From positions 1 through 64,000 of the forward strand of contig NZ_SEOO01000006.1 of assembly GCF_004152865.1 (NCBI RefSeq): a stretch of DNA of 64,000 nucleotides, given 5' to 3'. Within the stretch, counting starts at the first letter, position 1. Every line of letters begins with the position of its first letter. Made by a program: the position numbers and the translations under genes. The stretch comes from Sphingobium cupriresistens (GTDB lineage: Bacteria > Pseudomonadota > Alphaproteobacteria > Sphingomonadales > Sphingomonadaceae). Shown here piece by piece: positions 9,559 through 18,563 of the stretch. The notes beneath the pieces were generated by a model. That model saw only the letters and a program-made list of their open reading frames with translations, ran no database searches and was not told the origin of the DNA.

Positions 9559-10035
9559 ATGACGGGAGAGGTTGAAACGACCGCGCGTGGCCCGATGGAT
9601 GTCCGTCGGGTCATGGCCGCGCTGCCGCATCGGTATCCGATGCTGCTGATCGATCGGGTGGTGACGCTGGTGCCCAGCCAGTCGATCCACGCGATCAAGG
9701 CGGTGTCGGTGAACGAGCCGTTTTTCCAGGGGCATTTCCCCACCCGGCCGATCATGCCCGGCGTTCTGATCGTGGAAGCGATGGCGCAGGCGGCGGGCGT
9801 GCTGGCGGTGGAATCGATGAACCTGGCCGATTCGGGCAAGCTCGTCTATTTCATGAGCATCGACGGCGCGAAGTTCCGCACGCCGGTGGAGCCGGGCTGC
9901 CTGCTCGACCTGCATGTGGAAGTGACGCAGAATCGCGGCGCGATCTGCAAGTTCAGCGGCAAGGCGATGATCGAGGGCAAGCTGGCGGCGGAAGCCAATT
10001 TCGTTGCGATGATCAGCGATCCGCCCAAGGATTGA
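9559..10035 (+). CDS. fabZ: 3-hydroxyacyl-[acyl-carrier-protein] dehydratase
   Basis: Dehydrates 3-hydroxyacyl-ACP in type II fatty acid synthesis. The 158-residue hotdog-fold protein shows [13 protein letters not shown], then [20 protein letters not shown] with the catalytic histidine and glutamate. It follows skp after 5 bases. In most Gram-negatives lpxD precedes and lpxA/lpxB follow fabZ; here all three are missing and a terminator follows, consistent with a cell that does not make lipid A. Confidence 0.96.
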   Translation: MTGEVETTARGPMDVRRVMAALPHRYPMLLIDRVVTLVPSQSIHAIKAVSVNEPFFQGHFPTRPIMPGVLIVEAMAQAAGVLAVESMNLADSGKLVYFMSIDGAKFRTPVEPGCLLDLHVEVTQNRGAICKFSGKAMIEGKLAAEANFVAMISDPPKD

Positions 10036-10046
10036 TTATGCCCAGC

Positions 10047-10068
10047 GCCCCGGTTCGCGCCGGGGCTT
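10047..10068 (+). terminator. rho-independent terminator after fabZ
   Basis: GCCCCGG and CCGGGGC form a 7-bp stem around a 6-base loop, followed by TTTGTT. It marks the end of the pyrH-to-fabZ transcript. Confidence 0.75.
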
Positions 10069-10167
10069 TGTTCTTGCCAAGGCGCGCCGAACCCGCTAAC
10101 GGCGCGCCTTCGCTATTTTACACGCATCCACAGCCGGTCGGAACCGGCACATTACGGAGCATATGCC

Positions 10168-10392
10168 ATGAAGGCCGATACCCACCCCGACTACCATCTG
10201 ATCACCGTCCAGATGACCGACGGCACCACCTTCCAGACGCGCTCCACCTGGGGCAAGGAAGGCGACACGATGGCGCTCGACATCGATCCCAAGTCGCATC
10301 CGGCCTGGACCGGCGGCAACCGCCAGCTCGACACCGGCGGCCAGGTGGCGCGCTTCAACAAGCGTTTCGGCGGTCTGACGCTGAAGAAATAA
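10168..10392 (+). CDS. rpmE: 50S ribosomal protein L31
   Basis: Large-subunit ribosomal protein, 74 residues. It begins [19 protein letters not shown], contains [13 protein letters not shown] and ends [13 protein letters not shown], typical of alphaproteobacterial L31. It lacks the CxxC cysteines of the zinc-binding L31 type, so it does not serve as a zinc reserve. It is isolated between two terminators and so probably has its own promoter in the 130 bases upstream. Confidence 0.95.
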   Translation: MKADTHPDYHLITVQMTDGTTFQTRSTWGKEGDTMALDIDPKSHPAWTGGNRQLDTGGQVARFNKRFGGLTLKK

Positions 10393-10413
10393 TCGGCCTT
10401 CGATGGTTGAACG

Positions 10414-10442
10414 AAAGGGCGCCCGCGAGGCGCCCTTTTTTG
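10414..10442 (+). terminator. rho-independent terminator after rpmE
   Basis: AAAGGGCGCC and GGCGCCCTTT pair around a short loop and are followed by a T run, 20 bases after the rpmE stop. The A-rich 5' side makes it potentially bidirectional. Confidence 0.85.
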
Positions 10443-10469
10443 TGCCTGTATTTTCCGGGGGGGGCGGGA

Positions 10470-10500
10470 AAAAAGGGCCTCCAGCAAAAAGCTGGAGGCC
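10470..10500 (-). terminator. rho-independent terminator for aroK-aroB
   Basis: A perfect 10-bp stem GGCCTCCAGC / GCTGGAGGCC with a 5-base loop; on the minus strand it is followed by a run of T. It lies about 135 bases beyond the aroB stop and ends the minus-strand transcript. Confidence 0.85.
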
Positions 10501-10635
10501 GAGGTTCAGGGGAGGATCAGCGGCGACAGAAGGGGGATCTGTGTAGGGCGCCGCTGACGAGGAGGCTTCTGGGCGTAGAATGATGCAGGGAAATGTCAGC
10601 GATGTTGCTGGCGGGGCCGTGGCTGAAATCTTGTC

Positions 10636-11745
10636 TCAGGCCGCCGTGCGATCCGCGTCCAGGAACGCGGCCACATCGTCCAGCGCCACATCCTTCGACA
10701 GGAAGGTCTGGCCGATGCCGCGGGCGAGGAGGAAGGGGAGGGTGCCGGCGGCCATTTTCTTGTCATGCAGCATATGGCCGACCAGTGCCGCGCCGCCCGC
10801 GCGCACATGGGCGGTAGCGAGGTCATGGGGGAGGCCGACGGCTTTGAGATGCGCGGTGACGCGGTCGGCATCCGCCTGCGCACAAAGGCCAAGGCGCGCG
10901 GAGTAGCGGAAGGCGAGCGCCATGCCGGCGGCGACGCCCTCGCCATGGAGCAGCGTGTCAGAAAAGCCGGTGTCGGCCTCCAGCGCATGGCCGAAGGTGT
11001 GGCCGAGATTGAGCAGGGCGCGGCGGCCCGATGTTTCGCGCTCGTCATCGGCGACGATCGCGGCCTTGGCCTGCACGCTGCGCTGAATCGCGATGGTGCG
11101 GGCGTCGGGGTCGCCGGCCAGCAGCGCCTGGGCGTTGGCGGCGCACCAGTCGAAGAACTCAGGATCGTCGATCAGGCCATATTTGACGACTTCGGCATAG
11201 CCCGCGCGGGTTTCACGGGGGGGCAGGCTGTCGAGCGTCGAGGGATCGATGAGGACCAGGGCTGGCTGGTAGAAGCTGCCGATCAGATTCTTGCCGGCCT
11301 TCGCATTGATCGCCGTTTTGCCGCCGACCGACGAATCGACCTGGGCCAGCAGGGTAGTGGGCACTTGGATGAAGTGGCAGCCGCGCTTGAGGATCGAGGC
11401 GGCGAAGCCGACCAGGTCGCCGATCACGCCGCCGCCCAGCGCCACGATATGGTCGCCGCGTTCGATCTCCAGGGCCAGCAGCGCGTCGAGCAGTTGCTCC
11501 AGATGGCGCCAGCTCTTGGTCTGTTCGCCCGGCGGCAAAATGATCGGTTCGACCGCGATGTTTGCGGCGTGCAGGCTGGCGTCGAGGCGCGGCAGTTGCG
11601 CGGCCGCGACATTGGCGTCGGTGACGACGACCAGCCGGCCCTTGCGCGCATAGGGGGCGAGCGTATCGCCGGCGCGGTCGAGCGCGCCCTGTTCGATCAG
11701 GATATCATAGCTGCGCGCACCCAGCGCGACGCGGACTAATGCCAT
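10636..11745 (-). CDS. aroB: 3-dehydroquinate synthase
   Basis: Second step of the shikimate pathway: NAD- and metal-dependent cyclisation of DAHP to 3-dehydroquinate. The 369 residues contain PPGEQTKSW, the GGGVIGDLVGFAAS glycine-rich segment, the metal-site region PTTLLAQVDSSVGGKTAIN, and NLGHTFGHALE. It starts 10 bases inside the end of aroK, the common aroK-aroB operon with overlapping reading frames. Confidence 0.96.
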   Translation of the reverse strand: MALVRVALGARSYDILIEQGALDRAGDTLAPYARKGRLVVVTDANVAAAQLPRLDASLHAANIAVEPIILPPGEQTKSWRHLEQLLDALLALEIERGDHIVALGGGVIGDLVGFAASILKRGCHFIQVPTTLLAQVDSSVGGKTAINAKAGKNLIGSFYQPALVLIDPSTLDSLPPRETRAGYAEVVKYGLIDDPEFFDWCAANAQALLAGDPDARTIAIQRSVQAKAAIVADDERETSGRRALLNLGHTFGHALEADTGFSDTLLHGEGVAAGMALAFRYSARLGLCAQADADRVTAHLKAVGLPHDLATAHVRAGGAALVGHMLHDKKMAAGTLPFLLARGIGQTFLSKDVALDDVAAFLDADRTAA

Positions 11746-12284
11746 GCGGTCAATTGCTCCATGATGCGTTCGACGGCGACTTCATGCGGGGCGGCGATGC
11801 TTTTCACATGAATGGGCGCGAGCGCGTAGACGGGGTTGCGGACCGCGGCCAGCTCCGTCAGCACGACCCGCGGGTCGCGATTCTTGAGCAGCGGGCGGCT
11901 TTCGCGGCGGGCGACGCGATCGACCAATATGTCGATGTCGGCGTCCAGCCAGATGGCGGTGGCGGCTTCCAGGATCAGGCGGCGCGTCTCATCCTGCATG
12001 AAGGCGCCGCCGCCCGTCGCGATCACCTTGGGCGCGCCGTCCATTAGCCGGGCGATGACGCGGCGTTCGCCGTCGCGGAAATAGGATTCGCCATAGCGTT
12101 CGAAAATCTCCGCCACGGTCATGCCGGCGGCCTTCTCAATCTCCTCGTCCGCATCGACGAAGCTGAGGCCCAGACGCGCGGCAAGGCGGCGGCCGACCGT
12201 GGATTTGCCCACGCCCATCATGCCCACCAGGACGATGGGACCGCGCCGGGCCTGGCTCTGCGGGATTTTGCTGTTTCGCTGCAT
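11736..12284 (-). CDS. aroK: shikimate kinase
   Basis: Phosphorylates shikimate at the 3-hydroxyl. From the ATG at 12284 it has 182 residues; the P-loop GMMGVGKST is at residues 21-29, FVDADEEIE binds shikimate, and GGGAFMQDETRR is the second conserved motif. The frame is open upstream to 12374, but the additional residues lack family similarity and would overlap the divergent promoter region. It is first gene of the aroK-aroB operon. Confidence 0.95.
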   Translation of the reverse strand: MQRNSKIPQSQARRGPIVLVGMMGVGKSTVGRRLAARLGLSFVDADEEIEKAAGMTVAEIFERYGESYFRDGERRVIARLMDGAPKVIATGGGAFMQDETRRLILEAATAIWLDADIDILVDRVARRESRPLLKNRDPRVVLTELAAVRNPVYALAPIHVKSIAAPHEVAVERIMEQLTAWH

Positions 12285-12380
12285 GGCTTGCGGGGCTATA
12301 CAGCCAGCCGTCACAGAGGCAAATCGCATCTTTCTTTGTCGCCCGGCCTTCAACGCCCGGCCAGCTATAGCCAAGGACCT

Positions 12381-12569
12381 ATGAAGAATAATCGCAACTT
12401 CAGCAGTTTTGAGGGCGGCAATCGTCGTCGTGGCTCCAGCCTGCCGATCATCCCCATCGCGCTGGTCGTGCTGGTCATCGCCCTGCTGGCTTTTTTCTGG
12501 TCGCGCGGGGGCGAACAGCCGCAGCAGCGCGTCGAGAAGGTCATCCCCGCCGAGAAGCTGGGCCAGTAA
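12381..12569 (+). CDS. small single-pass membrane protein, unknown function
   Basis: A 62-residue protein with a hydrophilic, Asn/Gly/Arg-rich N-terminus, one membrane helix (LPIIPIALVVLVIALLAFFW, residues 27-46) and a polar tail ending EKVIPAEKLGQ. Positive charges before the helix predict N-in, C-out. It lies 5 bases upstream of the 611-residue exported protein and is divergent from aroK. Its spacing suggests an operon with the following gene. The open frame extends upstream to 12288, but the inner ATG gives a compact protein. No family recognised. Confidence 0.7.
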   Translation: MKNNRNFSSFEGGNRRRGSSLPIIPIALVVLVIALLAFFWSRGGEQPQQRVEKVIPAEKLGQ

Positions 12570-12574
12570 GGCGG

Positions 12575-14410
12575 ATGCGCTGGCCGCGCGGTAATGCGAA
12601 ATGGGCGTTGGGCAGCTTCGCGCTGGCCCTGACGCTGCCTGTCGTCGCGCAGCAGGCGCCCGAATCGCTGCTGCCGCCCGGTTTCGGCGATGCGCCCGAA
12701 GCCCCCGCGCCGCCGCCGGTGCGGCCCACGCCCGGTGCGCCGGCGGTGTCGGGCGCGCCCGCGGCCCCCCCCGCGGCCCCCATGGTGCAGCCGCTCAACC
12801 CGGCGACCCCGCCCGACCTGTCGTTGGTGGACGCGGCGCAGAACGCCGCCGAGGCCGAAATGACGCCCGAAGAACTGGCGGCGCAGAAGGCGAAATATGA
12901 CCTGCCCGACACGGCGCGCCGGTCGCTGGACCGGATCGGGCCACTGACGCCGCAGACGCGCGGGTTCGAGCCGGACGCATTCGGCGGCGAATCGGGCAAA
13001 TATCTGGCCACGCTGATGAAGCAGACGCATGCGCCGATCGTGTCGCGCTGGGCCTCCATCCTGCTGCGCCGGGCGTTGCTCAGCGCGGTCGATACGCCGC
13101 GCGACATTGACGGGGCGGACTGGACGGCGGAGCGTGCCTGGCTGCTGCTGCGCATGGGCGAGGCGGACAATGCCCGGCTGATGGTGCAGAGCGTCGATCC
13201 TGACCGTTATTCGCCGCGCCTCTATGCGATCGCGATGCAGACCTATCTGGCGACGGCCGATCCGGCGGGCCTGTGCCCGCTGTCGGCAGGCGCCCTGCGG
13301 TTCACCAAGGAACCGGGTTGGGACATGACGCGGGCGATCTGCCCGGCGCTGTCGGGCGACCAGGGGACGTCGAGCGGCGCGCTGAACCAGGCGCAGCGGC
13401 GCGGGGTCGTGCGCGGCATCGATTATCGACTGGCCGAGAAGGTGGTCGGCACCGGATTCAATGCGCGCCGGTCGGTGAAGATCGAATGGGACGGGGTTGA
13501 TCGGCTGACGGCGTGGCGATTCGGGCTGGCGACGGCGCTGAACGTCGAGATACCTGACGCATTATATGGCACGGTCGGATCGCATGTCCGCGCGTGGGAA
13601 GCGCGCGCGCCGGCGTTGAGCGCGGTCAAGCGGCGGCCGGGCGTGGACATCGCCGCGCGGCTGGGCGTGCTGTCCAGCGCGGCGCTGGTCGGCTTCTATG
13701 GCCAGATGGGCACTGACGGCGATCCGCCCGCGGATGCCGCCGACCGGATCGAATCGCTGCGCACCGCTTATGCCGGATCGACCGTGGGCGACCGGATCGG
13801 CGCGATGCGGACATGGTGGCAGGACGGCGCGAAGCCCGATTATCTGGGCCTGATCGCGACGGCGCGGGCCGCAGCGGCGCTGCCGGTGGCGCAGGCCGAT
13901 GCGCAGGATGCGGCCAATCTGGTCGCGGCGATGCTCGCGGCCGGATACGACCGCAACGCCGCGCGCTGGGCGCGGGCGATCGGGCAGTTGGACGGCGCGG
14001 GCGCGTCGCAATTCTGGGCCTTGCTGGCGGTCGGCGCGCCCAGCCCGGTGGTGGATATCAACAGCAGCCGGGTGTCGGGCTATGTCGGCGACGTCGGCGT
14101 GGAGAAGGGCCGGATGCTGATCGCGGCGCTGGCCGGCCTGTCGCGTCTGTCGGGTGAGGATGCCGCGTCGCTGGCGCAGGATAACGGCTTTGCGCTGGGC
14201 GCGAACAGCCGTTGGGCGCGCGCGATCGGCGCGGCGGCGCAACGGGGCGAGAAGGGCACCGTGGCGTTGCTGGCGGCGGTCGGTATGCAGGGTAATGACT
14301 GGAGCCGCCTGCCGGCCGGGCATCTCTATCATGTCGTGGCGGCGTTGCATCGCGTCGGGCTGGACCCCGAAGCGAGGATGATCGCGGCCGAGGCGATCAG
14401 TCGCACCTGA
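12575..14410 (+). CDS. exported alanine-rich helical protein, unknown function
   Basis: 611 residues. A signal peptide (ending about LPVVAQQ) is followed by a Pro/Ala-rich linker to about residue 75. A long alanine-rich helical region follows, with repeated AAxxAA and Trp/Arg features reminiscent of TPR- or Sel1-like solenoids, though no clear repeat register was found. ERAWLLLRMGEADNARLMVQ looks TPR-like. It probably acts in the periplasm. It is sandwiched between a small membrane protein and xerD, with 2 bases to the xerD start, suggesting one operon. I do not recognise a characterised homologue. Confidence 0.75.
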   Translation: MRWPRGNAKWALGSFALALTLPVVAQQAPESLLPPGFGDAPEAPAPPPVRPTPGAPAVSGAPAAPPAAPMVQPLNPATPPDLSLVDAAQNAAEAEMTPEELAAQKAKYDLPDTARRSLDRIGPLTPQTRGFEPDAFGGESGKYLATLMKQTHAPIVSRWASILLRRALLSAVDTPRDIDGADWTAERAWLLLRMGEADNARLMVQSVDPDRYSPRLYAIAMQTYLATADPAGLCPLSAGALRFTKEPGWDMTRAICPALSGDQGTSSGALNQAQRRGVVRGIDYRLAEKVVGTGFNARRSVKIEWDGVDRLTAWRFGLATALNVEIPDALYGTVGSHVRAWEARAPALSAVKRRPGVDIAARLGVLSSAALVGFYGQMGTDGDPPADAADRIESLRTAYAGSTVGDRIGAMRTWWQDGAKPDYLGLIATARAAAALPVAQADAQDAANLVAAMLAAGYDRNAARWARAIGQLDGAGASQFWALLAVGAPSPVVDINSSRVSGYVGDVGVEKGRMLIAALAGLSRLSGEDAASLAQDNGFALGANSRWARAIGAAAQRGEKGTVALLAAVGMQGNDWSRLPAGHLYHVVAALHRVGLDPEARMIAAEAISRT

Positions 14411-14412
14411 AT

Positions 14413-14442
14413 ATGGGACAGGATGACGTGGGACAGGATGAC
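14413..14442 (+). repeat. 15-bp tandem duplication spanning the xerD start codon
   Basis: Two adjacent copies of (A/G)TGGGACAGGATGAC differ only in the first base, duplicating five codons and offering ATG or GTG initiation. Confidence 0.8.
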
Positions 14443-15360
14443 GCCATCCTGATCGATCGCTTCCTGGAGATGATGGCGGCGGAGCGGGGCGCGTCGCGCA
14501 ATACTTTGCTCGCCTATCGCGCCGATTTGACGGGCGCGGGCGACCTGCTGGGCGGGCTGGCCGGGGCGGACAAGGATGGGCTGGGGACGCTGGCGGCGGC
14601 CTGGGCCGACCTCGCCGCTTCATCGGTGGCGCGCAAGGCGTCGGCGCTGCGGGCTTTCTACGCCTTTCTGGAGGAGGAGGGGCTGCGTGGCGACAATCCG
14701 TCCGCCGCGCTGCCGCGGCCGACGACGCGCCGGGCGCTGCCCAAGATATTGTCGGTGGCGGAGGTCGATCGTTTCTTCGCCCATATCGCCGAGCGGCTGG
14801 ACGTCGCGCATCCTGCGGCGGCGGACCTGCGGCTCGCGGCCTTGATCGAACTGCTCTACGGGTCGGGGCTGCGCGCGACCGAATTGATGTCGCTGCCGCG
14901 CCGGGCGCTGGCGGCGGATCGGCCCTTCCTGATCCTGAAGGGCAAGGGCGCGCGCGAGCGGCTGGTGCCGATTTCCGACCGGGCGCGGGCCGCCGTCACC
15001 GCCTGGCTTCCGCATGTGCCGGCAGATAGCGCGTGGCTGTTCCCGTCGGGGAAGAGCCATTTGAGCCGTATTCGCCTCTATCAGTTGGTCAAGGCGCTGG
15101 CGGCGGCCAGCGGCATCGCGCCGGAACGGGTCAGCCCGCATGTGCTGCGCCATGCGTTCGCCACCCATTTGCTGGAAGGCGGGGCCGATTTGCGCGCGTT
15201 GCAGATGATGCTGGGCCATGCCGATATCGGCACCACGCAAATCTATACCCATGTCGACAGCCGGCGGCTGGTCGAACTGGTCAACAGCCGCCACCCGCTG
15301 GCGGGCATGAGCGCGAACTTCCCGCATCCCCGCGTTGACGGCGACGCGCCAGCGCCTTAA
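14413..15360 (+). CDS. xerD: XerD-type site-specific tyrosine recombinase
   Basis: Resolves chromosome dimers at dif together with XerC in most bacteria. The 315 residues include a SAM-like N-terminal core-binding domain ([11 protein letters not shown]) and a catalytic domain. Arg lies in [35 protein letters not shown] holds the HxxR, and the tyrosine is in [17 protein letters not shown] near the C-terminus is typical of XerD. The first 15 bases (ATG start) are duplicated immediately (GTG start at 14428), giving two in-frame candidate starts. XerC versus XerD assignment rests on overall look only. Confidence 0.88.
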   Translation: MGQDDVGQDDAILIDRFLEMMAAERGASRNTLLAYRADLTGAGDLLGGLAGADKDGLGTLAAAWADLAASSVARKASALRAFYAFLEEEGLRGDNPSAALPRPTTRRALPKILSVAEVDRFFAHIAERLDVAHPAAADLRLAALIELLYGSGLRATELMSLPRRALAADRPFLILKGKGARERLVPISDRARAAVTAWLPHVPADSAWLFPSGKSHLSRIRLYQLVKALAAASGIAPERVSPHVLRHAFATHLLEGGADLRALQMMLGHADIGTTQIYTHVDSRRLVELVNSRHPLAGMSANFPHPRVDGDAPAP

Positions 15361-15370
15361 CGCTCCGGCC

Positions 15371-16315
15371 ATGGTAAGCTTTCTGGAATTCGAAAAGCCG
15401 ATCGCGGAGCTGGAAGCGCGCATCGTCGAGCTGCGCGCCACCGCCAGCGTGGGGGACATCAACATCGACGGCGAGATCGCGACGCTGGAAAGCCGCGCGG
15501 CCAAACTGTTGTCGGACACTTATGCCAAGTTGACGCCGTGGCAGAAGACGCAGGTGGCGCGGCACGCCGAACGCCCGCACTTCAAGGACTATGTCGCGGG
15601 CATGTTCGACAATTTCATGCCGCTGGCGGGCGACCGCGCCTTTGCCGACGATCAGGCGATCATCGGCGGCTTCGCGATGCTGGGCGAGCGCAAGGTCATG
15701 GTGATCGGCCATGAAAAGGGCGACGATACCGCCAGCCGTGTGCGCCACAATTTCGGCATGGCCAAGCCGGAGGGCTATCGCAAGGCGATCCGCCTGATGG
15801 AACTGGCCGACCGGTTCGGCCTGCCGGTCGTGTCGCTGGTCGATACGTCGGGGGCATTTCCTGGCGTGCAGGCGGAAGAGCGCGGGCAGGCCGAGGCCAT
15901 CGCCCGGTCGACCGAAGCCTGCCTGAAACTGGGCGTGCCGATGATCGCCGCCGTGGTGGGCGAGGGTGGCTCCGGCGGCGCGATCGCGCTGGCGGCGGCG
16001 AACCGCGTGCTGATGTTCGAACATGCCATCTATTCGGTGATTTCGCCCGAAGGCTGCGCGTCGATCCTGTGGCGCACCGCCGACAAGGCGAGCGACGCGG
16101 CGACGGCGATGCAGGTGACGGCGCAGCATTTGAAAGGCCTGGGCGTGATCGACCGGATCGTGCCGGAGCCGGTGGGCGGCGCGCATCGCGATCCGGTGAC
16201 GGCGATCGCCAATCTGGGCGCGGCGATCGACGCGGAACTGGCGTCGCTCGACGGGCTGGGCGCGGACGCGCTGCGCACCGACCGGGCGGACAAGTTCCTC
16301 GCCATCGGGGCGTAA
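15371..16315 (+). CDS. accA: acetyl-CoA carboxylase carboxyltransferase subunit alpha
   Basis: With AccD transfers the carboxyl group from carboxybiotin to acetyl-CoA, making malonyl-CoA. From the ATG at 15371 it has 314 residues. The N-terminus [15 protein letters not shown] is typical; [43 protein letters not shown] and [12 protein letters not shown] are conserved core motifs. The open frame begins at 15335 inside xerD, but the inner start is the family start. The small overlap-free spacing after xerD suggests co-transcription. Confidence 0.96.
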   Translation: MVSFLEFEKPIAELEARIVELRATASVGDINIDGEIATLESRAAKLLSDTYAKLTPWQKTQVARHAERPHFKDYVAGMFDNFMPLAGDRAFADDQAIIGGFAMLGERKVMVIGHEKGDDTASRVRHNFGMAKPEGYRKAIRLMELADRFGLPVVSLVDTSGAFPGVQAEERGQAEAIARSTEACLKLGVPMIAAVVGEGGSGGAIALAAANRVLMFEHAIYSVISPEGCASILWRTADKASDAATAMQVTAQHLKGLGVIDRIVPEPVGGAHRDPVTAIANLGAAIDAELASLDGLGADALRTDRADKFLAIGA

Positions 16316-16421
16316 GGCTTTCGCCATGACGGGCGATTGGACGGTTGTGTCGCTCGCTTTTCCGGGAACGCCTCGCCATGATTGTTCGTTACGTGGGGGT
16401 AACGGCAATGGGTGAGGGTTT

Positions 16422-17903
16422 ATGAACTGGAAGATGAAGCTGGGCGGCGCGGCGGCCGTGCTGGCGATCGCGGCAAGCGCACCGGCTGTGATCGGGCAGC
16501 AGCGCGCGATTCGCACCGTGTCGTCGATAAGCGCGCAGGAAAAGGCGAGCGGCGCGAAGCAGCACCCCGAATTGCTGAAGGAATTTGGCGGCGCCTATGT
16601 GGGGCCACAGGCCAGATATGTGGAGGGCGTCGGGCGTCGCATCGCGGTGCAGTCCGGCCTGTCCAACGCGCAGGGCGACTTCACCGTCACTTTGCTCAAT
16701 TCGCCGGTGAACAACGCCTTCGCGATCCCCGGCGGCTATGTCTATGTGACCCGGCAGTTGATGGCGCTGATGAACGACGAGGCCGAACTGGCCGGCGTGC
16801 TGGGCCATGAAGTCGGCCATGTCGCGGCCCAGCATGGGCAGCGCAGGCAGAAGGCGGCGACGCGTAATGCGATCGGCGGCGCGTTGCTGGGCGCATTGGC
16901 GGGAGCGTTTTTGGGCGATTCGGGCTTTGCTGGGCTGATCCAGAAGGGGATCGGCACTGGCAGCCAGTTACTGACGCTCAAATTTTCACGCAGCCAGGAA
17001 TATGAGGCCGACGATCTGGGCATCCGTTACCTGGCGAGCGGCGGCTATGATCCGCGCGCGCTGTCGGGGATGCTGGCGTCGCTGGCGGCGCAGAGCAGCC
17101 TGGACGCGCGGGTGGCGGGCAGCGCGCGGTCGATGCCGGAATGGGCGAGCACCCACCCCGATCCCGCGTCGCGCGTGCAACGGGCGGCCAATGCCGCCGC
17201 CGCGACTCGCGCGACCAGCAAGGTGCGCAACCGCGACGCCTTCCTCAATGCGGTGGACGGCGTACTGTATGGCGACGATCCCAAACAGGGGGTGATCGAT
17301 GGCAATCGCTTCCGCCATCCCGACCTGCGGCTGAGTTTCGCCGCGCCGAGCGGGTTCGGCATGGAAAATGGCGCGGATGCGGTGTCGATCACCGGATCGG
17401 GCGGACAGGCGCAATTTGGCGCGGCCCCCTATTCGGGCAATCTGGCCGCCTATATCGACGGCGTGTTCGCCAAGCTGGGCGGCGGCGAGGGCGGTGGCGT
17501 GCCCGCGGGCGAGGTTCGGCGCACCACCATCAACGGCATCCCGGCCGCCTGGCGCACCGTGCGCGCGACCAGCCAGCAGAGTCAGGTCGATGCGACCGTG
17601 TTTGCTTATGATTTTGGCGGCGGGAAGGCCTATCATTTCCTGCTGCTGACGCCCGCGGGGCAGGGGCTTGGGCCTTTCACCGCGATGGTGCAGTCGGTCC
17701 AGCGGCTGAGCGCGCAGGAAGCAGCGGGGATCAAGCCGCGCCGCGTCGATGTCATCACCGTCAAGGCGGGCGACACCGTGCAATCCATGGCCAAGCGCAT
17801 GGCCTATTCGGATTATCAGCTCGATCGGTTCCTGACCATGAACGCACTGGCCGCGAATGCCACATTGCGGGCTGGGCAGCGGGTGAAGATCGTCACTTGG
17901 TAA
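16422..17903 (+). CDS. exported M48-family metalloprotease with C-terminal LysM
   Basis: 493 residues with a signal peptide ending APAVIGQQ. The M48 peptidase core carries the zinc motif HEVGHVAAQH (HEVGH at 129-133), and the third ligand is in the downstream SQEYEADDLG. The C-terminus, from about residue 445, begins VITVKAGDTVQSMAKRMAY and is a LysM peptidoglycan-binding domain. It resembles BepA/YfgC-type periplasmic quality-control proteases for outer-membrane proteins, though the LysM replaces the TPR domain of BepA. The ATG at 16422 follows GAGGGTTT. A minus-strand pilin lies downstream. Confidence 0.88.
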   Translation: MNWKMKLGGAAAVLAIAASAPAVIGQQRAIRTVSSISAQEKASGAKQHPELLKEFGGAYVGPQARYVEGVGRRIAVQSGLSNAQGDFTVTLLNSPVNNAFAIPGGYVYVTRQLMALMNDEAELAGVLGHEVGHVAAQHGQRRQKAATRNAIGGALLGALAGAFLGDSGFAGLIQKGIGTGSQLLTLKFSRSQEYEADDLGIRYLASGGYDPRALSGMLASLAAQSSLDARVAGSARSMPEWASTHPDPASRVQRAANAAAATRATSKVRNRDAFLNAVDGVLYGDDPKQGVIDGNRFRHPDLRLSFAAPSGFGMENGADAVSITGSGGQAQFGAAPYSGNLAAYIDGVFAKLGGGEGGGVPAGEVRRTTINGIPAAWRTVRATSQQSQVDATVFAYDFGGGKAYHFLLLTPAGQGLGPFTAMVQSVQRLSAQEAAGIKPRRVDVITVKAGDTVQSMAKRMAYSDYQLDRFLTMNALAANATLRAGQRVKIVTW

Positions 17904-17940
17904 GAGTCTTTGTCGAAAGACGCATTCTTACGCACATACG

Positions 17941-17972
17941 AAAAGGGGCGGCGGAATTGCTTCCGCCGCCCC
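17941..17972 (-). terminator. rho-independent terminator for the first Flp pilin
   Basis: A perfect 11-bp stem GGGGCGGCGGA / TCCGCCGCCCC with a 6-base loop; on the minus strand it is followed by TTTT. It lies 23 bases after the pilin stop and may also end the M48 protease transcript from the other side. Confidence 0.7.
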
Positions 17973-17994
17973 CTGTTTCGACAAGCGTCTGGGC

Positions 17995-18156
17995 TTACTT
18001 CAGATTGCCCGACACGTTGTTGAAGGTCGAACCCAGCTTGGTGCCCAGGCTGGTCATCGCGCCGATGGCGGCGACGGCGATCAGAGCGGCGATCAGGCCG
18101 TATTCGATCGCGGTGGCACCCTTTTCGTTCTTCAGCATCTTACGCATGAACTGCAT
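17995..18156 (-). CDS. Flp/Fap-type type IVb pilin
   Basis: A 53-residue prepilin whose translation begins MQFMRKMLKNEKGATAIEYG and ends FNNVSGNLK. The processing motif EKG|ATAIEYGLI has glycine at -1 and glutamate at +5 as in Flp pilins cut by a TadV/CpaA peptidase. A hydrophobic helix (LIAALIAVAAIGAM) follows. A strong AAGGAG ribosome-binding site lies 9 bases before the ATG, and a terminator follows the stop. No tad/cpa secretion genes are in the window, so assembly would depend on genes elsewhere. Confidence 0.9.
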   Translation of the reverse strand: MQFMRKMLKNEKGATAIEYGLIAALIAVAAIGAMTSLGTKLGSTFNNVSGNLK

Positions 18157-18295
18157 GTGACGTCTCCTTGAAATAGATTTCAGCGTTTAACTACCCGGCC
18201 GCCCCGTATGGATATTTGTGGTCAGCAAGGATTGAATTAGACAAAGCCGGTTGAAAAACTCTTAATGCGATGTCGCGGCTGTCAAATATTGATGG

Positions 18296-18481
18296 TTAAT
18301 GCTTCGTTACTTCCGTCGCGACGTTGTTCCACATGCCCGTGGTCTTGGTCGCGACGTTGTTGAGGGCCGCAATCATGGCCAGAACGACCATGGCGATGAT
18401 AAGGCCATATTCGACGGCCGTGGCGGCGCGTTCGCATCGGATCAGCCTCAATCGGGCAATGATTTCGACAAGCGCGCGCAT
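18296..18481 (-). CDS. second Flp-like pilin, atypical cleavage site
   Basis: 61 residues. It has the Flp helix AVEYGLIIAMVVLAMIAAL with glutamate at the +5 position, but the residue before the predicted cut (CERA|ATAVEY) is alanine, not the usual glycine. It ends with an Asn/Thr-rich segment with two similar NNVAT stretches. It lies 139 bases upstream of the first pilin in the same orientation. Could be a minor pilin, a diverged pseudopilin or a non-processed paralogue. Confidence 0.8.
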   Translation of the reverse strand: MRALVEIIARLRLIRCERAATAVEYGLIIAMVVLAMIAALNNVATKTTGMWNNVATEVTKH

Positions 18482-18563
18482 AATATCCCCGTTTCGCTAC
18501 AGACAGTCCCCAATCCACGTGTAAAGGAACCACGGTTAACAAAGCCCTCCCGACAGGACCGAT

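Noticed and set aside
10476..10500. Strong 10-bp palindrome considered as a mobile repeat
   Set aside because: The T run on the minus strand and its position after aroB make it an ordinary terminator.
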